Assembly (NCBI GenBank): GCA_945915475.1
Contig: CAMEFI010000010.1
Location: 25,583 to 89,582 of the forward strand
DNA: 64,000 bases
Reading direction: 5' to 3'
Source of the DNA: an uncultured Clostridium sp.
GTDB taxonomy: Bacteria; Bacillota; Clostridia; Lachnospirales; Lachnospiraceae
Shown here: piece by piece, positions 27,895-36,925 of the stretch
Layout: every line of letters begins with the position of its first letter
Position numbering within the stretch: the first letter of the stretch is position 1
The notes under the pieces: generated by a model
Seen by the model: only the letters and a program-made list of their open reading frames with translations
Told to the model about the DNA's origin: nothing
Databases searched by the model: none
Made by a program: the position numbers and the translations under genes

Positions 27895-27908
27895 ACAGTA
27901 AATGTCAA
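27880..27908 (-). promoter_or_regulatory. Consensus promoter overlapping the start of the GGDEF/EAL gene
   Basis: On the minus strand TTGACA (27908-27903) and TATCAT (27885-27880) are 17 bp apart. Transcription would begin near 27873, next to the in-frame ATGs, so the mRNA would be almost leaderless. The alternative is that the match is chance and a promoter lies further upstream. Confidence 0.45.
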
Positions 27909-27977
27909 TTAGAAATATAAGATACAGAAAACAAAAAATTTTTATCTTTTTTAGTGATTATTTGGAATAAATTTTCC

Positions 27978-28049
27978 TTGAAATCTGAAGGTAAAAGTAA
28001 TAAAATATAATCGGCTAAGATTTGGTTTACATTTCGTAAGCCTTATAAT
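27978..28049 (+). promoter_or_regulatory. Promoter region of the decarboxylase operon
   Basis: Two overlapping candidates are visible: TTGAAA (27978) with TAAAAT (28001) spaced 17, and TTGGTT (28022) with TATAAT (28044) spaced 16. Either would transcribe the five genes that follow. Confidence 0.55.
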
Positions 28050-28071
28050 AAATTTTAACGGAGGGCTAAAA

Positions 28072-29484
28072 ATGAGCAATAAACTTACGTTGTCAGCAAG
28101 TGACCGAATTCATGCGTTGCTTGATGACTCAAGTTTTGTTGAAGTTGGTGCTTATGTAACTGCTAGAAATACCGACTTTAACACACAGGATCATGAAACA
28201 CCGGCAGATGGTGTCGTAACAGGTTACGGTACAATTGACGGAAGATTAGTGTATGTTTACAGCCAGGATGCTACTGTATTAGGTGGTTCCATCGGCGAGA
28301 TGCACGCAGCAAAGATTGCTAAAATCTATGATATGGCACTGAAAATGGGTGCACCGGTCGTTGGTTTAGTAGACTGTGCAGGATTAAGATTGCAGGAGGC
28401 AACGGACTCTTTGAATGCCTTTGGAAGCATTTATCTGAAACAGACTCTTGCATCAGGAGTTATTCCACAGATTACCGGAGTATTCGGTGTATGTGGTGGC
28501 GGAGCAACAATCATTCCTGGATTATCGGATATTACATTTATGGTGAAGGATAATGCAAAATTATTCGTAAATAGTCCCAATGCATTGGCTAATAATTATG
28601 TTGAAAAATTGGATACTTCAGATGCAGAGTATCAGGGAAGCAACAATGCATTGGTTGATGAAGTATTAGAAGATGATTCTGCTGTACTTGGTAGAATCAG
28701 ACAGGTTGTAGCAATGCTTCCTTCTAATAATGAGGATGATTCTAACTTTACAGATTGTATGGATGATCTGAATAGAGAGATCCCGAATCTGGAGGGACTT
28801 GCAGATGATGCAAGATCTGTTCTTACACATATTTCTGATAATAACGTATTTGTTGAATTGAAGAAAGATTACGCAAAGGATATGGTGATTGGTTTCATTA
28901 AGTTGAATGGTACAACCGTTGGTTGTGTTGCCAACCAGGTATCGGATGGCGGAGATGTTCTTTCTACAAGTGGAGCCTATATTGCCGCTGAATTTGTGAA
29001 CTTCTTAGATGCATTTAACATTCCGGTGCTTTCCTTAACGAATGTAAAAGGATATAAAGCAACTGTTGCAGAAGAAGCAGGAATCGCAAAAGCTGTTGCG
29101 AAACTTACATATGCATTTGCAAATGCAACGGTTCCAAAGGTGAACCTTGTAATGGGGAACGGACTTGGAAGTGCATATCTTGCAATGGATTCTAAGTCTA
29201 TCGGAGCAGATATTGAGTATGCATGGCCAAATGCCAAGATTGGAACAATGGAACCGGATATGGCTGTTAAGATTATGTATGCGGATGAGACAGACAAGGA
29301 TAAGATTGCAGAAGCCAAAGCAGAGTATACAACCAGAATGTCCAGTGCGATGGCAGCCGCAAAACGTGGTTATGTGGATGATATTATTGAAGGCGCAGCA
29401 ACAAGAAAGCGTCTGATTGCTGCATTTGAGATGCTTTACACCAAGAGAGAAGAAAGACCATTAAAGAAGCATGGTGCAGTATAG
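28072..29484 (+). CDS. Acyl-CoA carboxyltransferase (MmdA / 12S-type) subunit
   Basis: 470 residues with two crotonase-like halves of the biotin-dependent carboxyltransferase family. Signatures include CAGLRLQEATDSL in the N-half and IEYAWPNAKIGTM in the C-half. Such proteins move a carboxyl group between an acyl-CoA (often methylmalonyl-CoA) and carboxybiotin. It is shorter than the usual ~510 residues of 12S subunits. It opens an operon with the membrane anchor, biotin carrier, sodium-pump beta subunit and a 5S-type carboxyltransferase. A strong GGAGGG site lies before the ATG. The substrate cannot be fixed from sequence. Confidence 0.9.
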   Translation: MSNKLTLSASDRIHALLDDSSFVEVGAYVTARNTDFNTQDHETPADGVVTGYGTIDGRLVYVYSQDATVLGGSIGEMHAAKIAKIYDMALKMGAPVVGLVDCAGLRLQEATDSLNAFGSIYLKQTLASGVIPQITGVFGVCGGGATIIPGLSDITFMVKDNAKLFVNSPNALANNYVEKLDTSDAEYQGSNNALVDEVLEDDSAVLGRIRQVVAMLPSNNEDDSNFTDCMDDLNREIPNLEGLADDARSVLTHISDNNVFVELKKDYAKDMVIGFIKLNGTTVGCVANQVSDGGDVLSTSGAYIAAEFVNFLDAFNIPVLSLTNVKGYKATVAEEAGIAKAVAKLTYAFANATVPKVNLVMGNGLGSAYLAMDSKSIGADIEYAWPNAKIGTMEPDMAVKIMYADETDKDKIAEAKAEYTTRMSSAMAAAKRGYVDDIIEGAATRKRLIAAFEMLYTKREERPLKKHGAV

Positions 29485-29499
29485 AGAGGAGATAGCCAT

Positions 29500-30393
29500 A
29501 TGAAAATGAAAAAGTTTGTTTTATTGTTTTCTATGATTGCTGTTTTCTTTTCTTTGACAGCCTGCAGCAGTGGGCAGAAAGATGTAACCTTTGATTATAC
29601 AAGCACTGATATCGTATCGGATACGGTATATCAGGCATACCAGATGCAGAATGTAAGTGATGCTTACCGTGCATATTTAGCAGATAGTGATGATCCGATG
29701 GCGGAAGTGCTGTTGACCGGTATTTCCAACTTTGATAATGCTAAGACGGATTGCGGAGAATTCAAAGGATACCGCTCAAAGGAAGATGGCAGCACGATCA
29801 TGTATGATTTTAGCAGACTCAATGATATGGAAGATGAATCTGCACAGGATGATTTTCTTACTTTCATTGGAATGTTGGATTATAGCATTGAAGAAAACAA
29901 CGGAGATGTAATAGTTGATGTCAAAGCTGTATATGACAAGTATGATGTAGAATACAGTTTTGTCTATGAAGAGAATTCGGCTTATGCATATTCTTATGAG
30001 TTAACAGGACAGAGTGTATCCCCATATCAGGTAAAAGAGATTACCGCAACACCGGAGTATTCCTTTGGCGAGATTATGGGTAAGGCAGCGGCCAATACTT
30101 TGATGGGAATGGGAACTGTATTTATTGTATTGATCTTTATTTCTATCATTATTGCACAGTTCTCTAAGATTAATGCACTTTTAACCAAGATGACATCCGG
30201 GAAGAAAGATACAGAGGTTCAGACAAGTGCACCGGCACCGGTTGCAGCCGCAGCACCTGTAGTATCAGAGAATCCAATGGATGATGCACAGTTAGTAGCA
30301 GTAATTACCGCTGCAATTGCCGCAGCAAATGAAGCAGCAGGTGGAACAGATTCTTTAGTTGTACGTTCCATTCGTAAAGCAAAGAGATATTAA
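29500..30393 (+). CDS. Lipoprotein-domain/OadG-like gamma subunit of the decarboxylase
   Basis: 297 residues. A lipoprotein signal ends in the lipobox LTAC (Cys 22), followed by an extracytoplasmic domain of about 170 residues. A transmembrane helix (about 208-225) and an Ala/Pro-rich cytoplasmic tail come next, with the OadG-type ending LVAVITAAIAAA and DSLVVRSIRKAKR. OadG anchors and stabilises the sodium-pump complex. The outer lipoprotein domain is extra compared with the roughly 80-residue classical gamma subunit. AGAGGAGA precedes the start and the biotin carrier follows after 16 bp. Confidence 0.85.
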   Translation: MKMKKFVLLFSMIAVFFSLTACSSGQKDVTFDYTSTDIVSDTVYQAYQMQNVSDAYRAYLADSDDPMAEVLLTGISNFDNAKTDCGEFKGYRSKEDGSTIMYDFSRLNDMEDESAQDDFLTFIGMLDYSIEENNGDVIVDVKAVYDKYDVEYSFVYEENSAYAYSYELTGQSVSPYQVKEITATPEYSFGEIMGKAAANTLMGMGTVFIVLIFISIIIAQFSKINALLTKMTSGKKDTEVQTSAPAPVAAAAPVVSENPMDDAQLVAVITAAIAAANEAAGGTDSLVVRSIRKAKRY

Positions 30394-30409
30394 GAGGAGG
30401 AATTTCAGA

Positions 30410-30784
30410 ATGAAGAATTATAGAATTACAGTTAATGGTACCGCTTATGATGTAGCAGTAGAAGAATTAGGAGCAGGCGCAGTTGCAGCAGCTCCAGCCC
30501 CTGTTGCAGCAGCTCCTGTTGCAGCAGCCCCAGCAGCAGCTCCGGCTCCGGCAGCAAGTGGCGCAGCAGGATCTGTCAAAGTTGCTTCTCCAATGCCTGG
30601 TAAGATCTTAGCCATTAAAGCAAATGCCGGACAGGCAGTGAAAAAGGGTGATGTTATCATGATCTTAGAGGCTATGAAGATGGAGAACGAGATTACTGCT
30701 CCGGAAGATGGAACGGTTGCATCTATCAATGTTGCTGTAGGTGATAGTGTAGAATCTGGTGATACACTGGCTTCTTTGAACTAA
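30410..30784 (+). CDS. Biotin carboxyl carrier protein
   Basis: 124 residues: a short N-terminal segment, an Ala/Pro-rich flexible linker (about 21-53) and a biotinyl domain with the biotinylation site EAMKMEN, Lys 90. It carries carboxybiotin between the carboxyltransferase and the membrane decarboxylase. AGGAGG lies 9 bp before the ATG at 30410. A longer in-frame start inside the preceding gene (30359) has no site and would add a stretch unlike the family. Confidence 0.95.
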   Translation: MKNYRITVNGTAYDVAVEELGAGAVAAAPAPVAAAPVAAAPAAAPAPAASGAAGSVKVASPMPGKILAIKANAGQAVKKGDVIMILEAMKMENEITAPEDGTVASINVAVGDSVESGDTLASLN

Positions 30785-30823
30785 TTGATGCAAATGATTC
30801 ATTTTTGACAGGAGGCAGTGCAG

Positions 30824-31954
30824 ATGGATTATATATGGACTACATTGCAGAACTTAGCAGGGCAGACCGCATTTGCGAATCTTTACTGGGGTAATTTTGT
30901 AATGATTGCAATTGCCTGTGTCTTTCTTGTTCTGGCAATTAAATATGGCTTTGAGCCACTTTTGTTAGTTCCGATTTCCTTCGGTATGTTATTGGCGAAC
31001 ATGTTCCCTGGTATCATTGCCGACGGCGGACTATTACATTATTTTTACTTGTTAGATGAGTGGAGTATACTGCCATCTTTGATTTTCTTAGGTGTTGGTG
31101 CAATGACGGACTTTGGTCCTTTGATTGCGAATCCGAAGAGCTTCTTATTGGGAGCAGCCGCTCAGTTTGGTATTTATTCCGCATATTTCTTTGCAATTAT
31201 GATGGGATTTGGAGACAAGGCGGCAGCAGCCATTTCCATTATTGGTGGTGCTGACGGACCGACTTCTATCTTCCTTGCAGGTAAGCTTGGAATGGGTGGA
31301 ACATTAATGGGTCCGATTGCTGTGGCAGCATATACGTATATGGCGTTGGTACCAATTATTCAGCCGCCAATCATGAAACTGTTAACCACGGAGAAGGAAC
31401 GGAAGATTAAGATGGAACAGTTAAGACCGGTTTCCAAGTTAGAGAAGATTCTGTTCCCGGTTATTGTTACCATTGTTGTTGTAATAATTCTTCCAACAAC
31501 AGCACCATTGGTTGGTATGTTGATGCTTGGTAACCTGTTCAGAGAGTGTGGCGTTGTGAAACAGTTAACCGAGACCGCTTCTAATGCATTGATGTATATT
31601 GTTGTTATCTTACTGGGTACTTCAGTTGGTGCCACAACAACAGCACAATCATTTCTGAATCTGGATACTTTGAAGATTGTTGCATTAGGTTTGATTGCGT
31701 TCTGTATTGGTACCGCAGCAGGTGTATTATTTGGTAAGTTGATGTGTCTGGTTACACATGGTAAGGTGAATCCACTGATCGGTTCTGCCGGTGTATCTGC
31801 GGTGCCAATGGCTGCCCGTGTATCTCAGAAGGTTGGTGCAGAGGCAGATCCTACTAACTTCTTATTGATGCATGCAATGGGACCTAATGTTGCAGGTGTT
31901 ATCGGTACTGCCGTAGCAGCCGGTACATTTATGGCTATTTTCGGTGTATTTTGA
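30824..31954 (+). CDS. oadB: Sodium-translocating decarboxylase beta subunit
   Basis: 376 residues, almost entirely hydrophobic helices. OadB-family signatures include [16 protein letters not shown], with the Asp that takes part in sodium movement, [10 protein letters not shown] and the C-terminal [12 protein letters not shown]. It decarboxylates carboxybiotin and pumps sodium out. The ATG at 30824 has AGGAGG 8 bp upstream; a GTG at 30818 is only 2 bp from that site. It may equally be named mmdB or gcdB, since the beta subunits of oxaloacetate, methylmalonyl-CoA and glutaconyl-CoA decarboxylases are alike. Confidence 0.93.
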   Translation: MDYIWTTLQNLAGQTAFANLYWGNFVMIAIACVFLVLAIKYGFEPLLLVPISFGMLLANMFPGIIADGGLLHYFYLLDEWSILPSLIFLGVGAMTDFGPLIANPKSFLLGAAAQFGIYSAYFFAIMMGFGDKAAAAISIIGGADGPTSIFLAGKLGMGGTLMGPIAVAAYTYMALVPIIQPPIMKLLTTEKERKIKMEQLRPVSKLEKILFPVIVTIVVVIILPTTAPLVGMLMLGNLFRECGVVKQLTETASNALMYIVVILLGTSVGATTTAQSFLNLDTLKIVALGLIAFCIGTAAGVLFGKLMCLVTHGKVNPLIGSAGVSAVPMAARVSQKVGAEADPTNFLLMHAMGPNVAGVIGTAVAAGTFMAIFGVF

Positions 31955-32043
31955 TAGTATAGTATTTCTTTGATTCGTTTTGAGAACGAACACAGGGAAA
32001 TCATGATAGAATCGATTGAATTATGATTATGGAGGAAATTAAA

Positions 32044-33465
32044 ATGGCAAATCAAGCAGCAAAGCCGGTAGGAATTACCGAAACAGTTTTACGTGATGCA
32101 CACCAGTCATTGATTGCTACCCGTATGACTACGGAGCAGATGCTTCCGATCATCGATAAGATGGATCAGGTTGGTTATCATTCTGTAGAGTGCTGGGGTG
32201 GTGCAACATTTGATGCGTGCCTTCGTTTCTTAAAAGAAGATCCATGGGAGAGACTTAGAAAGTTAAAGGATGGATTCAAGAATACCAAGTTACAGATGTT
32301 GTTCCGTGGACAGAATATCTTAGGTTATGCTCCATATGCGGATGACGTAGTAGAGTATTTTGTACAGAAGTCCATTGCAAATGGTATTGATATCATTCGT
32401 ATTTTCGATTGTTTGAATGATATTCGTAACCTTGAGACAGCAGTAAAGGCTGCCAACAAAGAGAAGGGTCATGCACAGGTTGCTCTTTCTTATACATTAG
32501 GGGATGCCTATACAATGGATTATTGGAAAGACATGGCGAAGAAGATTGAAGATATGGGTGCTGACTCTATCTGTATTAAAGATATGGCGGGTCTGTTGGT
32601 TCCAACGGCCGCAACTGAATTAGTGCAGGCATTAAAGGAAGGAACATCCCTTCCAATCCAGTTACATACACACTATACTTCCGGTGTAGCTTCTATGACT
32701 TATATGAAGGCAGTGGAGGCAGGATGTGATGTAATTGATACAGCAATGTCACCACTTTCTATGGGTACTTCACAGCCGGCTACTGAGGTTATGGCAAAAG
32801 CATTTGAGGGAACCCCATATGATCCGGGTCTTGATCAGAACTTATTAGCAGAGATTGCAGACTACTTCCGTCCAATGCGTGAGGAGTGGTTAGATTCCGG
32901 ATTGTTGAGTCCGAAGGTAATGGGTGTTAACATCAAGACATTATTATATCAAGTACCAGGTGGTATGTTGTCTAACCTTGTTTCCCAGTTAAAAGAAATG
33001 AAGCAGGAAGACAAGTTTGACGAGGTATTAGAGGAAGTTCCGCGTGTACGAAAAGATTTCGGTGAACCACCGCTTGTTACACCATCTTCCCAGATTGTTG
33101 GTACGCAGGCAGTATTAAATGTGGTTATGGGTGAGCGTTATAAGAACATGACGAAGGAATCCCGTGATCTGTTAGTTGGTAAGTATGGTCAGACAGTTAA
33201 GCCAGTGAATCCGGAAGTACAGAAGAAAGCCCTGGATGCACTTGGAATGGACAAGCCGATCACCTATCGTCCGGCAGATGATCTTGAGCCACAGCTTGAG
33301 AAATTAGAGAGTGAGATGGCACAGTACAAGCAGCAGGATGAGGATGTATTGTCTTATGCGTTATTCCCTCAGGTCGCAACAGAGTTCTTCAAATACAGAG
33401 AAGCTCAGCAGACAGGGGTAGATGCAACAGTTGCAGATAAAGAAAACGGAGTATATCCGGTATAA
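32044..33465 (+). CDS. oadA: Oxaloacetate/pyruvate carboxyltransferase (OadA / 5S-type) subunit
   Basis: 473 residues: a TIM-barrel carboxyltransferase of the PycB/OadA/5S family with TVLRDAHQSLIATRM (metal ligand D18), FDCLNDIRN, ICIKDMAG with the carbamylated-Lys position, and HTHYTSG. The C-terminal part ends without a biotinyl domain, which here is the separate carrier two genes earlier. It transfers carboxyl groups between oxaloacetate or pyruvate and biotin. GGAGG lies 8 bp before the ATG at 32044. The upstream 89-bp gap has a small hairpin at about 31974-31990 without a T-run. Last gene of the operon. Confidence 0.93.
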   Translation: MANQAAKPVGITETVLRDAHQSLIATRMTTEQMLPIIDKMDQVGYHSVECWGGATFDACLRFLKEDPWERLRKLKDGFKNTKLQMLFRGQNILGYAPYADDVVEYFVQKSIANGIDIIRIFDCLNDIRNLETAVKAANKEKGHAQVALSYTLGDAYTMDYWKDMAKKIEDMGADSICIKDMAGLLVPTAATELVQALKEGTSLPIQLHTHYTSGVASMTYMKAVEAGCDVIDTAMSPLSMGTSQPATEVMAKAFEGTPYDPGLDQNLLAEIADYFRPMREEWLDSGLLSPKVMGVNIKTLLYQVPGGMLSNLVSQLKEMKQEDKFDEVLEEVPRVRKDFGEPPLVTPSSQIVGTQAVLNVVMGERYKNMTKESRDLLVGKYGQTVKPVNPEVQKKALDALGMDKPITYRPADDLEPQLEKLESEMAQYKQQDEDVLSYALFPQVATEFFKYREAQQTGVDATVADKENGVYPV

Positions 33466-33491
33466 AATATAGATGCTCCGTTATAGAAATG

Positions 33492-33540
33492 AAAAAATGC
33501 GACTAATTTGGATTTCAATTCCAAATTAGTCGCATTTTTT
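33492..33540 (+). terminator. Strong rho-independent terminator after the decarboxylase operon
   Basis: A perfect 21-bp stem (33492-33512 with 33520-33540) encloses a 7-base loop. The outer ends are A6 and T6, so it could also stop transcription from the other strand. Confidence 0.9.
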
Positions 33541-33542
33541 AA

Positions 33543-33571
33543 TTGACTTTCCTATTATCAAGAATTATAAT
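33543..33571 (+). promoter_or_regulatory. Promoter of the AAA_14/DUF4143 gene
   Basis: TTGACT and a perfect TATAAT are separated by 17 bp, immediately after the terminator. Confidence 0.8.
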
Positions 33572-33604
33572 TGTGGAAATCAGGATGTATTAAGGAGATT
33601 ATCT

Positions 33605-34858
33605 ATGGAATATATTACAAGAAGTGTGGAAAAGTATTTAGACAATGTAGAAAAAACGTTTAAAGCCGTTTTGGTTACAGGAGCCCGCCAGACAGGCAAG
33701 TCAACCATGTTAAAGAAAATGTTTCCTGATAAAAAATATATTACCTTTGATGATCCGTTTGTGGAGCAACAGGCAAAGAACAGTACGGATATGTTTTTGA
33801 TGCTGAACCAGCCGCCGGTTATAATGGATGAAGTACAGAGAGTGCCGGAACTGTTTCGGTATATTAAAATGATCTGTGATGAACATAACGAAAGAGGGTT
33901 GTTTTGCTTATCGGGTTCACAACCTTTTCGGTTAATGAAAAATGTATCAGAATCTTTATCCGGAAGAGTTTGTATTGCTGAATTATCTACCCTTTCCATG
34001 CGTGAGATGTGTGGTGATGCATTTGATATGCCTTTTCTGCCGACAATGAATTATATTTTAGAACGGCAGAAGACTGTTCAAAAACCCGACAATATATGGA
34101 ATATCATCCATAGAGGAGGATATCCCGAAATGCAGAATCCGGATATGGATTGGCAGTCATTTTATGCAAGTTATGTAAAAACATATCTGGAACGGGATGT
34201 AAGAGAATTGTCTGCAGTTCAGGATCTGGATGCTTTTCGGAGATTTATGATTGCAGTTGCAGCACGAACCGGGCAGATGGTGAATTATAGTAATATTGCA
34301 GAAGAAGTAGGGAAGGATGTTGGGACGATTAAAAGTTGGATGTCAATATTGGAGGCTTCCGGAATTATATATCTGTTAGAACCTTATACACATGCAGTTT
34401 TAAAACGTGCCATCAAAACGCCCAAAGTTTATTTTCGTGATACCGGCTTGGCTGCATATCTTACCAGATGGCTTACTCCGGAGACTTTGGCATTTGGTGC
34501 TATGGCTGGCGCAATTTTTGAAACATTTGTCATCTCCGAAATCCTGAAATCCTATTCCAACAAGGGAATTGATTACAGGTATTGTGTTTCCTACTATCGT
34601 GGAAAAGATAAAAAGAAAGCAAATAAAAATGGTGTAGAACAGGAAAGTGAGATTGATTTTATTATAGAAGAGAATGGAATTCTTTATCCCATTGAGATAA
34701 AGAAAAATACATCGGAAAATGCCAGTGCAACCAGTGCATTTCAGATACTGGATACGATTCCGGATAAAAAAAGAGGAATGGGTGCAGTTATAAGTCTGTG
34801 TCCGCAACCGGGAATGTTAAGAGACAATATTTTAGAAATCCCGGTTTGGTATATTTGA
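33605..34858 (+). CDS. AAA_14 ATPase with DUF4143 domain
   Basis: 417 residues. An N-terminal P-loop ATPase (GARQTGKST at 26-34; Walker B-like PPVIMDEVQR; sensor region FCLSGSQPF) is followed by a DUF4143 domain with an ENASATSAF/PIEIKK end, which resembles nuclease-like folds. Many such genes occur scattered in bacteria and archaea and their function is not established. It has its own promoter behind a terminator, and a clear AAGGAGAT site. It stands alone functionally among housekeeping genes, as expected for a mobile or accessory ATPase gene. Confidence 0.9.
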   Translation: MEYITRSVEKYLDNVEKTFKAVLVTGARQTGKSTMLKKMFPDKKYITFDDPFVEQQAKNSTDMFLMLNQPPVIMDEVQRVPELFRYIKMICDEHNERGLFCLSGSQPFRLMKNVSESLSGRVCIAELSTLSMREMCGDAFDMPFLPTMNYILERQKTVQKPDNIWNIIHRGGYPEMQNPDMDWQSFYASYVKTYLERDVRELSAVQDLDAFRRFMIAVAARTGQMVNYSNIAEEVGKDVGTIKSWMSILEASGIIYLLEPYTHAVLKRAIKTPKVYFRDTGLAAYLTRWLTPETLAFGAMAGAIFETFVISEILKSYSNKGIDYRYCVSYYRGKDKKKANKNGVEQESEIDFIIEENGILYPIEIKKNTSENASATSAFQILDTIPDKKRGMGAVISLCPQPGMLRDNILEIPVWYI

Positions 34859-34895
34859 TGTATGGCGTATATTTTGAGAAAGGCATGTATAGACA

Positions 34896-36125
34896 ATGGC
34901 AAAGATTATAGTAATTGGTGGTGGTGCAGCCGGGATGATGGCGGCGATTACTGCAGCGAGAAATGGAAAAGAAGTCATTTTGTTAGAACAGAATGAGAAA
35001 TTAGGTAAGAAACTTTTTATTACTGGAAAAGGGAGATGTAATTTTACCAATGCCTGTGATATTGAAGATTTGTTTGGAAATGTGGTGTCCAATCCTAAGT
35101 TTTTATATAGTGCATTTTATACTTTTTCCAATGATATGGTGATGGATTTCTTTGAGGAGCTGGGGATGCCCTATAAGGTGGAAAGAGGCAATCGGGTATT
35201 TCCGGTATCAGACCATTCATCGGATGTCATTAAGGTATTAGAAAGAGAAATGAAACGGTTAGGGGTTACCATCCGGTTGAATACGAAGGTAAAGGGGTTG
35301 CTGTTGGAAAAGAATATCTGTAAAGGAGTAGAGCTTGCAGGATGCAAAGAAAAACTATACGCAGATAGTGTGATTATAACAACCGGTGGTGTGTCCTATC
35401 CGAGAACCGGAGCCTGTAAGGATGGATATACCTTTGCAAAACAGGCAGGACATACGGTTGTTACTCCTAAGCCTTCCCTGGTGCCGTTGGAATTGCAAGA
35501 GGACTGTTGCAGGGAGCTGATGGGAATCTCCCTGAAAAATGTATCCGCTACTATTTACGCAGATGGTAAGAAAGTGTATTCGGATTTTGGGGAAATGCTG
35601 TTTACCCATTTTGGTGTCAGCGGCCCCATCATCATTAAGGCGAGTGCCTATATCCATAAATATCTGGATAAGTACCTTTCCTTGACGATTGACTTGAAAC
35701 CTGCACTCGACGAGAAACAGTTGGATGATCGGATTCTCAAAGATTTTCAGGTGTTCCGGAATAAGCAGTTAAAGAATGCTTTAGAAAAATTGTTGTTACG
35801 GGCTTTGATTCCCGTTGTGATTGGGAAAAGCGGATTGGATGGAGAGAAAAAGATCAATGAATTGACGAAGGAAGAACGGAAGACGTTAGGGCATACCATT
35901 AAGAATCTTCCGTTTACTATTACAGGTCTTAGAGGCTGGGATGAAGCGATTATTACAAAAGGCGGAGTGTCTGTAAAAGAAATTGATCCGGGAACCATGG
36001 AATCCAAGCTTACAAGTGGTCTTTATTTTGCCGGGGAAGTACTGGATTTGGACGCCTTGACCGGAGGATTTAATCTGCAGATTGCCTGGTCCACCGGGTA
36101 TCTGGCCGGACTATCCTGTGCCTGA
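34896..36125 (+). CDS. BaiN/HI0933-like NAD(P)/FAD-dependent oxidoreductase
   Basis: 409 residues with an N-terminal FAD-binding GGGAAGMMAA motif (dinucleotide fold), the family-specific KLFITGKGRCNFTN box near residue 45, and the C-terminal YFAGEVLDLDALTGGFN FAD-contact block. The family includes BaiN, linked to bile-acid dehydroxylation in some clostridia, but most members are of unknown substrate, so no substrate is proposed. It starts 37 bp after the preceding gene with only a weak site (AAAGG), and may be co-transcribed with it. Confidence 0.92.
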   Translation: MAKIIVIGGGAAGMMAAITAARNGKEVILLEQNEKLGKKLFITGKGRCNFTNACDIEDLFGNVVSNPKFLYSAFYTFSNDMVMDFFEELGMPYKVERGNRVFPVSDHSSDVIKVLEREMKRLGVTIRLNTKVKGLLLEKNICKGVELAGCKEKLYADSVIITTGGVSYPRTGACKDGYTFAKQAGHTVVTPKPSLVPLELQEDCCRELMGISLKNVSATIYADGKKVYSDFGEMLFTHFGVSGPIIIKASAYIHKYLDKYLSLTIDLKPALDEKQLDDRILKDFQVFRNKQLKNALEKLLLRALIPVVIGKSGLDGEKKINELTKEERKTLGHTIKNLPFTITGLRGWDEAIITKGGVSVKEIDPGTMESKLTSGLYFAGEVLDLDALTGGFNLQIAWSTGYLAGLSCA

Positions 36126-36141
36126 AATGTTGTGAAATGGA

Positions 36142-36170
36142 TTGACACTTGATTCTCGTCAACGTATTAT
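36142..36170 (+). promoter_or_regulatory. Promoter of cmk-ispH/S1
   Basis: TTGACA and TATTAT with a 17-bp spacer, about 70 bp before the cmk start. Confidence 0.8.
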
Positions 36171-36237
36171 GAAAAGAGAACATAAGTGAAATAAGTTATT
36201 TTGATTTGAGAACGATATAAGAAGAGAGGATAAGAGT

Positions 36238-36903
36238 ATGGCAGCAATTGCAATTGATGGACCGGCAGGTGCGGGAAAAAGTACCATTGCCAAAAGAGTA
36301 GCAAATGAGTTAGGATATATTTATGTGGATACCGGTGCAATGTACCGGGCTATGGCATATTATATGGTGACTAATAATATTGATATTGAAGATAATAATG
36401 CCTTAGAGCAGGCCTGTGCCCGGATAAAGATTGAGATTTCATATGAAAATGGTGCACAGCAGGTATATCTGAATGGAGAAAACGTAACTCCGTATCTGCG
36501 TACGGAAGAGACCGGTAACATGGCTTCTAAATCCTCTGCAAAGGCACCGGTACGTGCCGCACTTTTAGATTTGCAACGGGATATGGCACAGGAATATAAT
36601 GTGGTAATGGATGGAAGAGATATTGGAACCAATGTATTACCAAAGGCTGAGGTGAAGATCTATCTTACAGCATCTTCTCATGAGAGGGCAAATCGCCGTT
36701 ATAAAGAGTTGGTTGAAAAAGGTGAAAAGCCGGATTTTGACAAGATTGAGGCGGATATTATCGAGAGAGATAACCGGGATATGAATCGTACCATTGCCCC
36801 TTTAAAACGGGCAGAGGATGCGGTGTTGGTAGATAGCTCTGAAATGGGGATTGAGGAAGTGGTGAAAACCATCTTGAGTATTGCTGAACAAAAGACAGTA
36901 TAA
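36238..36903 (+). CDS. cmk: Cytidylate kinase
   Basis: Phosphorylates CMP and dCMP with ATP. 221 residues with GPAGAGKSTIAK, YVDTGAMYRA and DGRDIGTNV, all diagnostic of bacterial CMP kinase. GAGAGGA precedes the start. The neighbouring ispH-S1 fusion starts 23 bp downstream; cmk beside ribosomal S1 (rpsA) is a conserved bacterial arrangement, which fits the fused S1 part here. Confidence 0.97.
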   Translation: MAAIAIDGPAGAGKSTIAKRVANELGYIYVDTGAMYRAMAYYMVTNNIDIEDNNALEQACARIKIEISYENGAQQVYLNGENVTPYLRTEETGNMASKSSAKAPVRAALLDLQRDMAQEYNVVMDGRDIGTNVLPKAEVKIYLTASSHERANRRYKELVEKGEKPDFDKIEADIIERDNRDMNRTIAPLKRAEDAVLVDSSEMGIEEVVKTILSIAEQKTV

Positions 36904-36925
36904 GATTGAAAAAAGGAGCAATAAA

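Noticed and set aside
33605..34858. AAA_14/DUF4143 gene as part of a mobile element
   Set aside because: No transposase, integrase, inverted repeats or target duplication nearby; it is simply an orphan gene with its own promoter.
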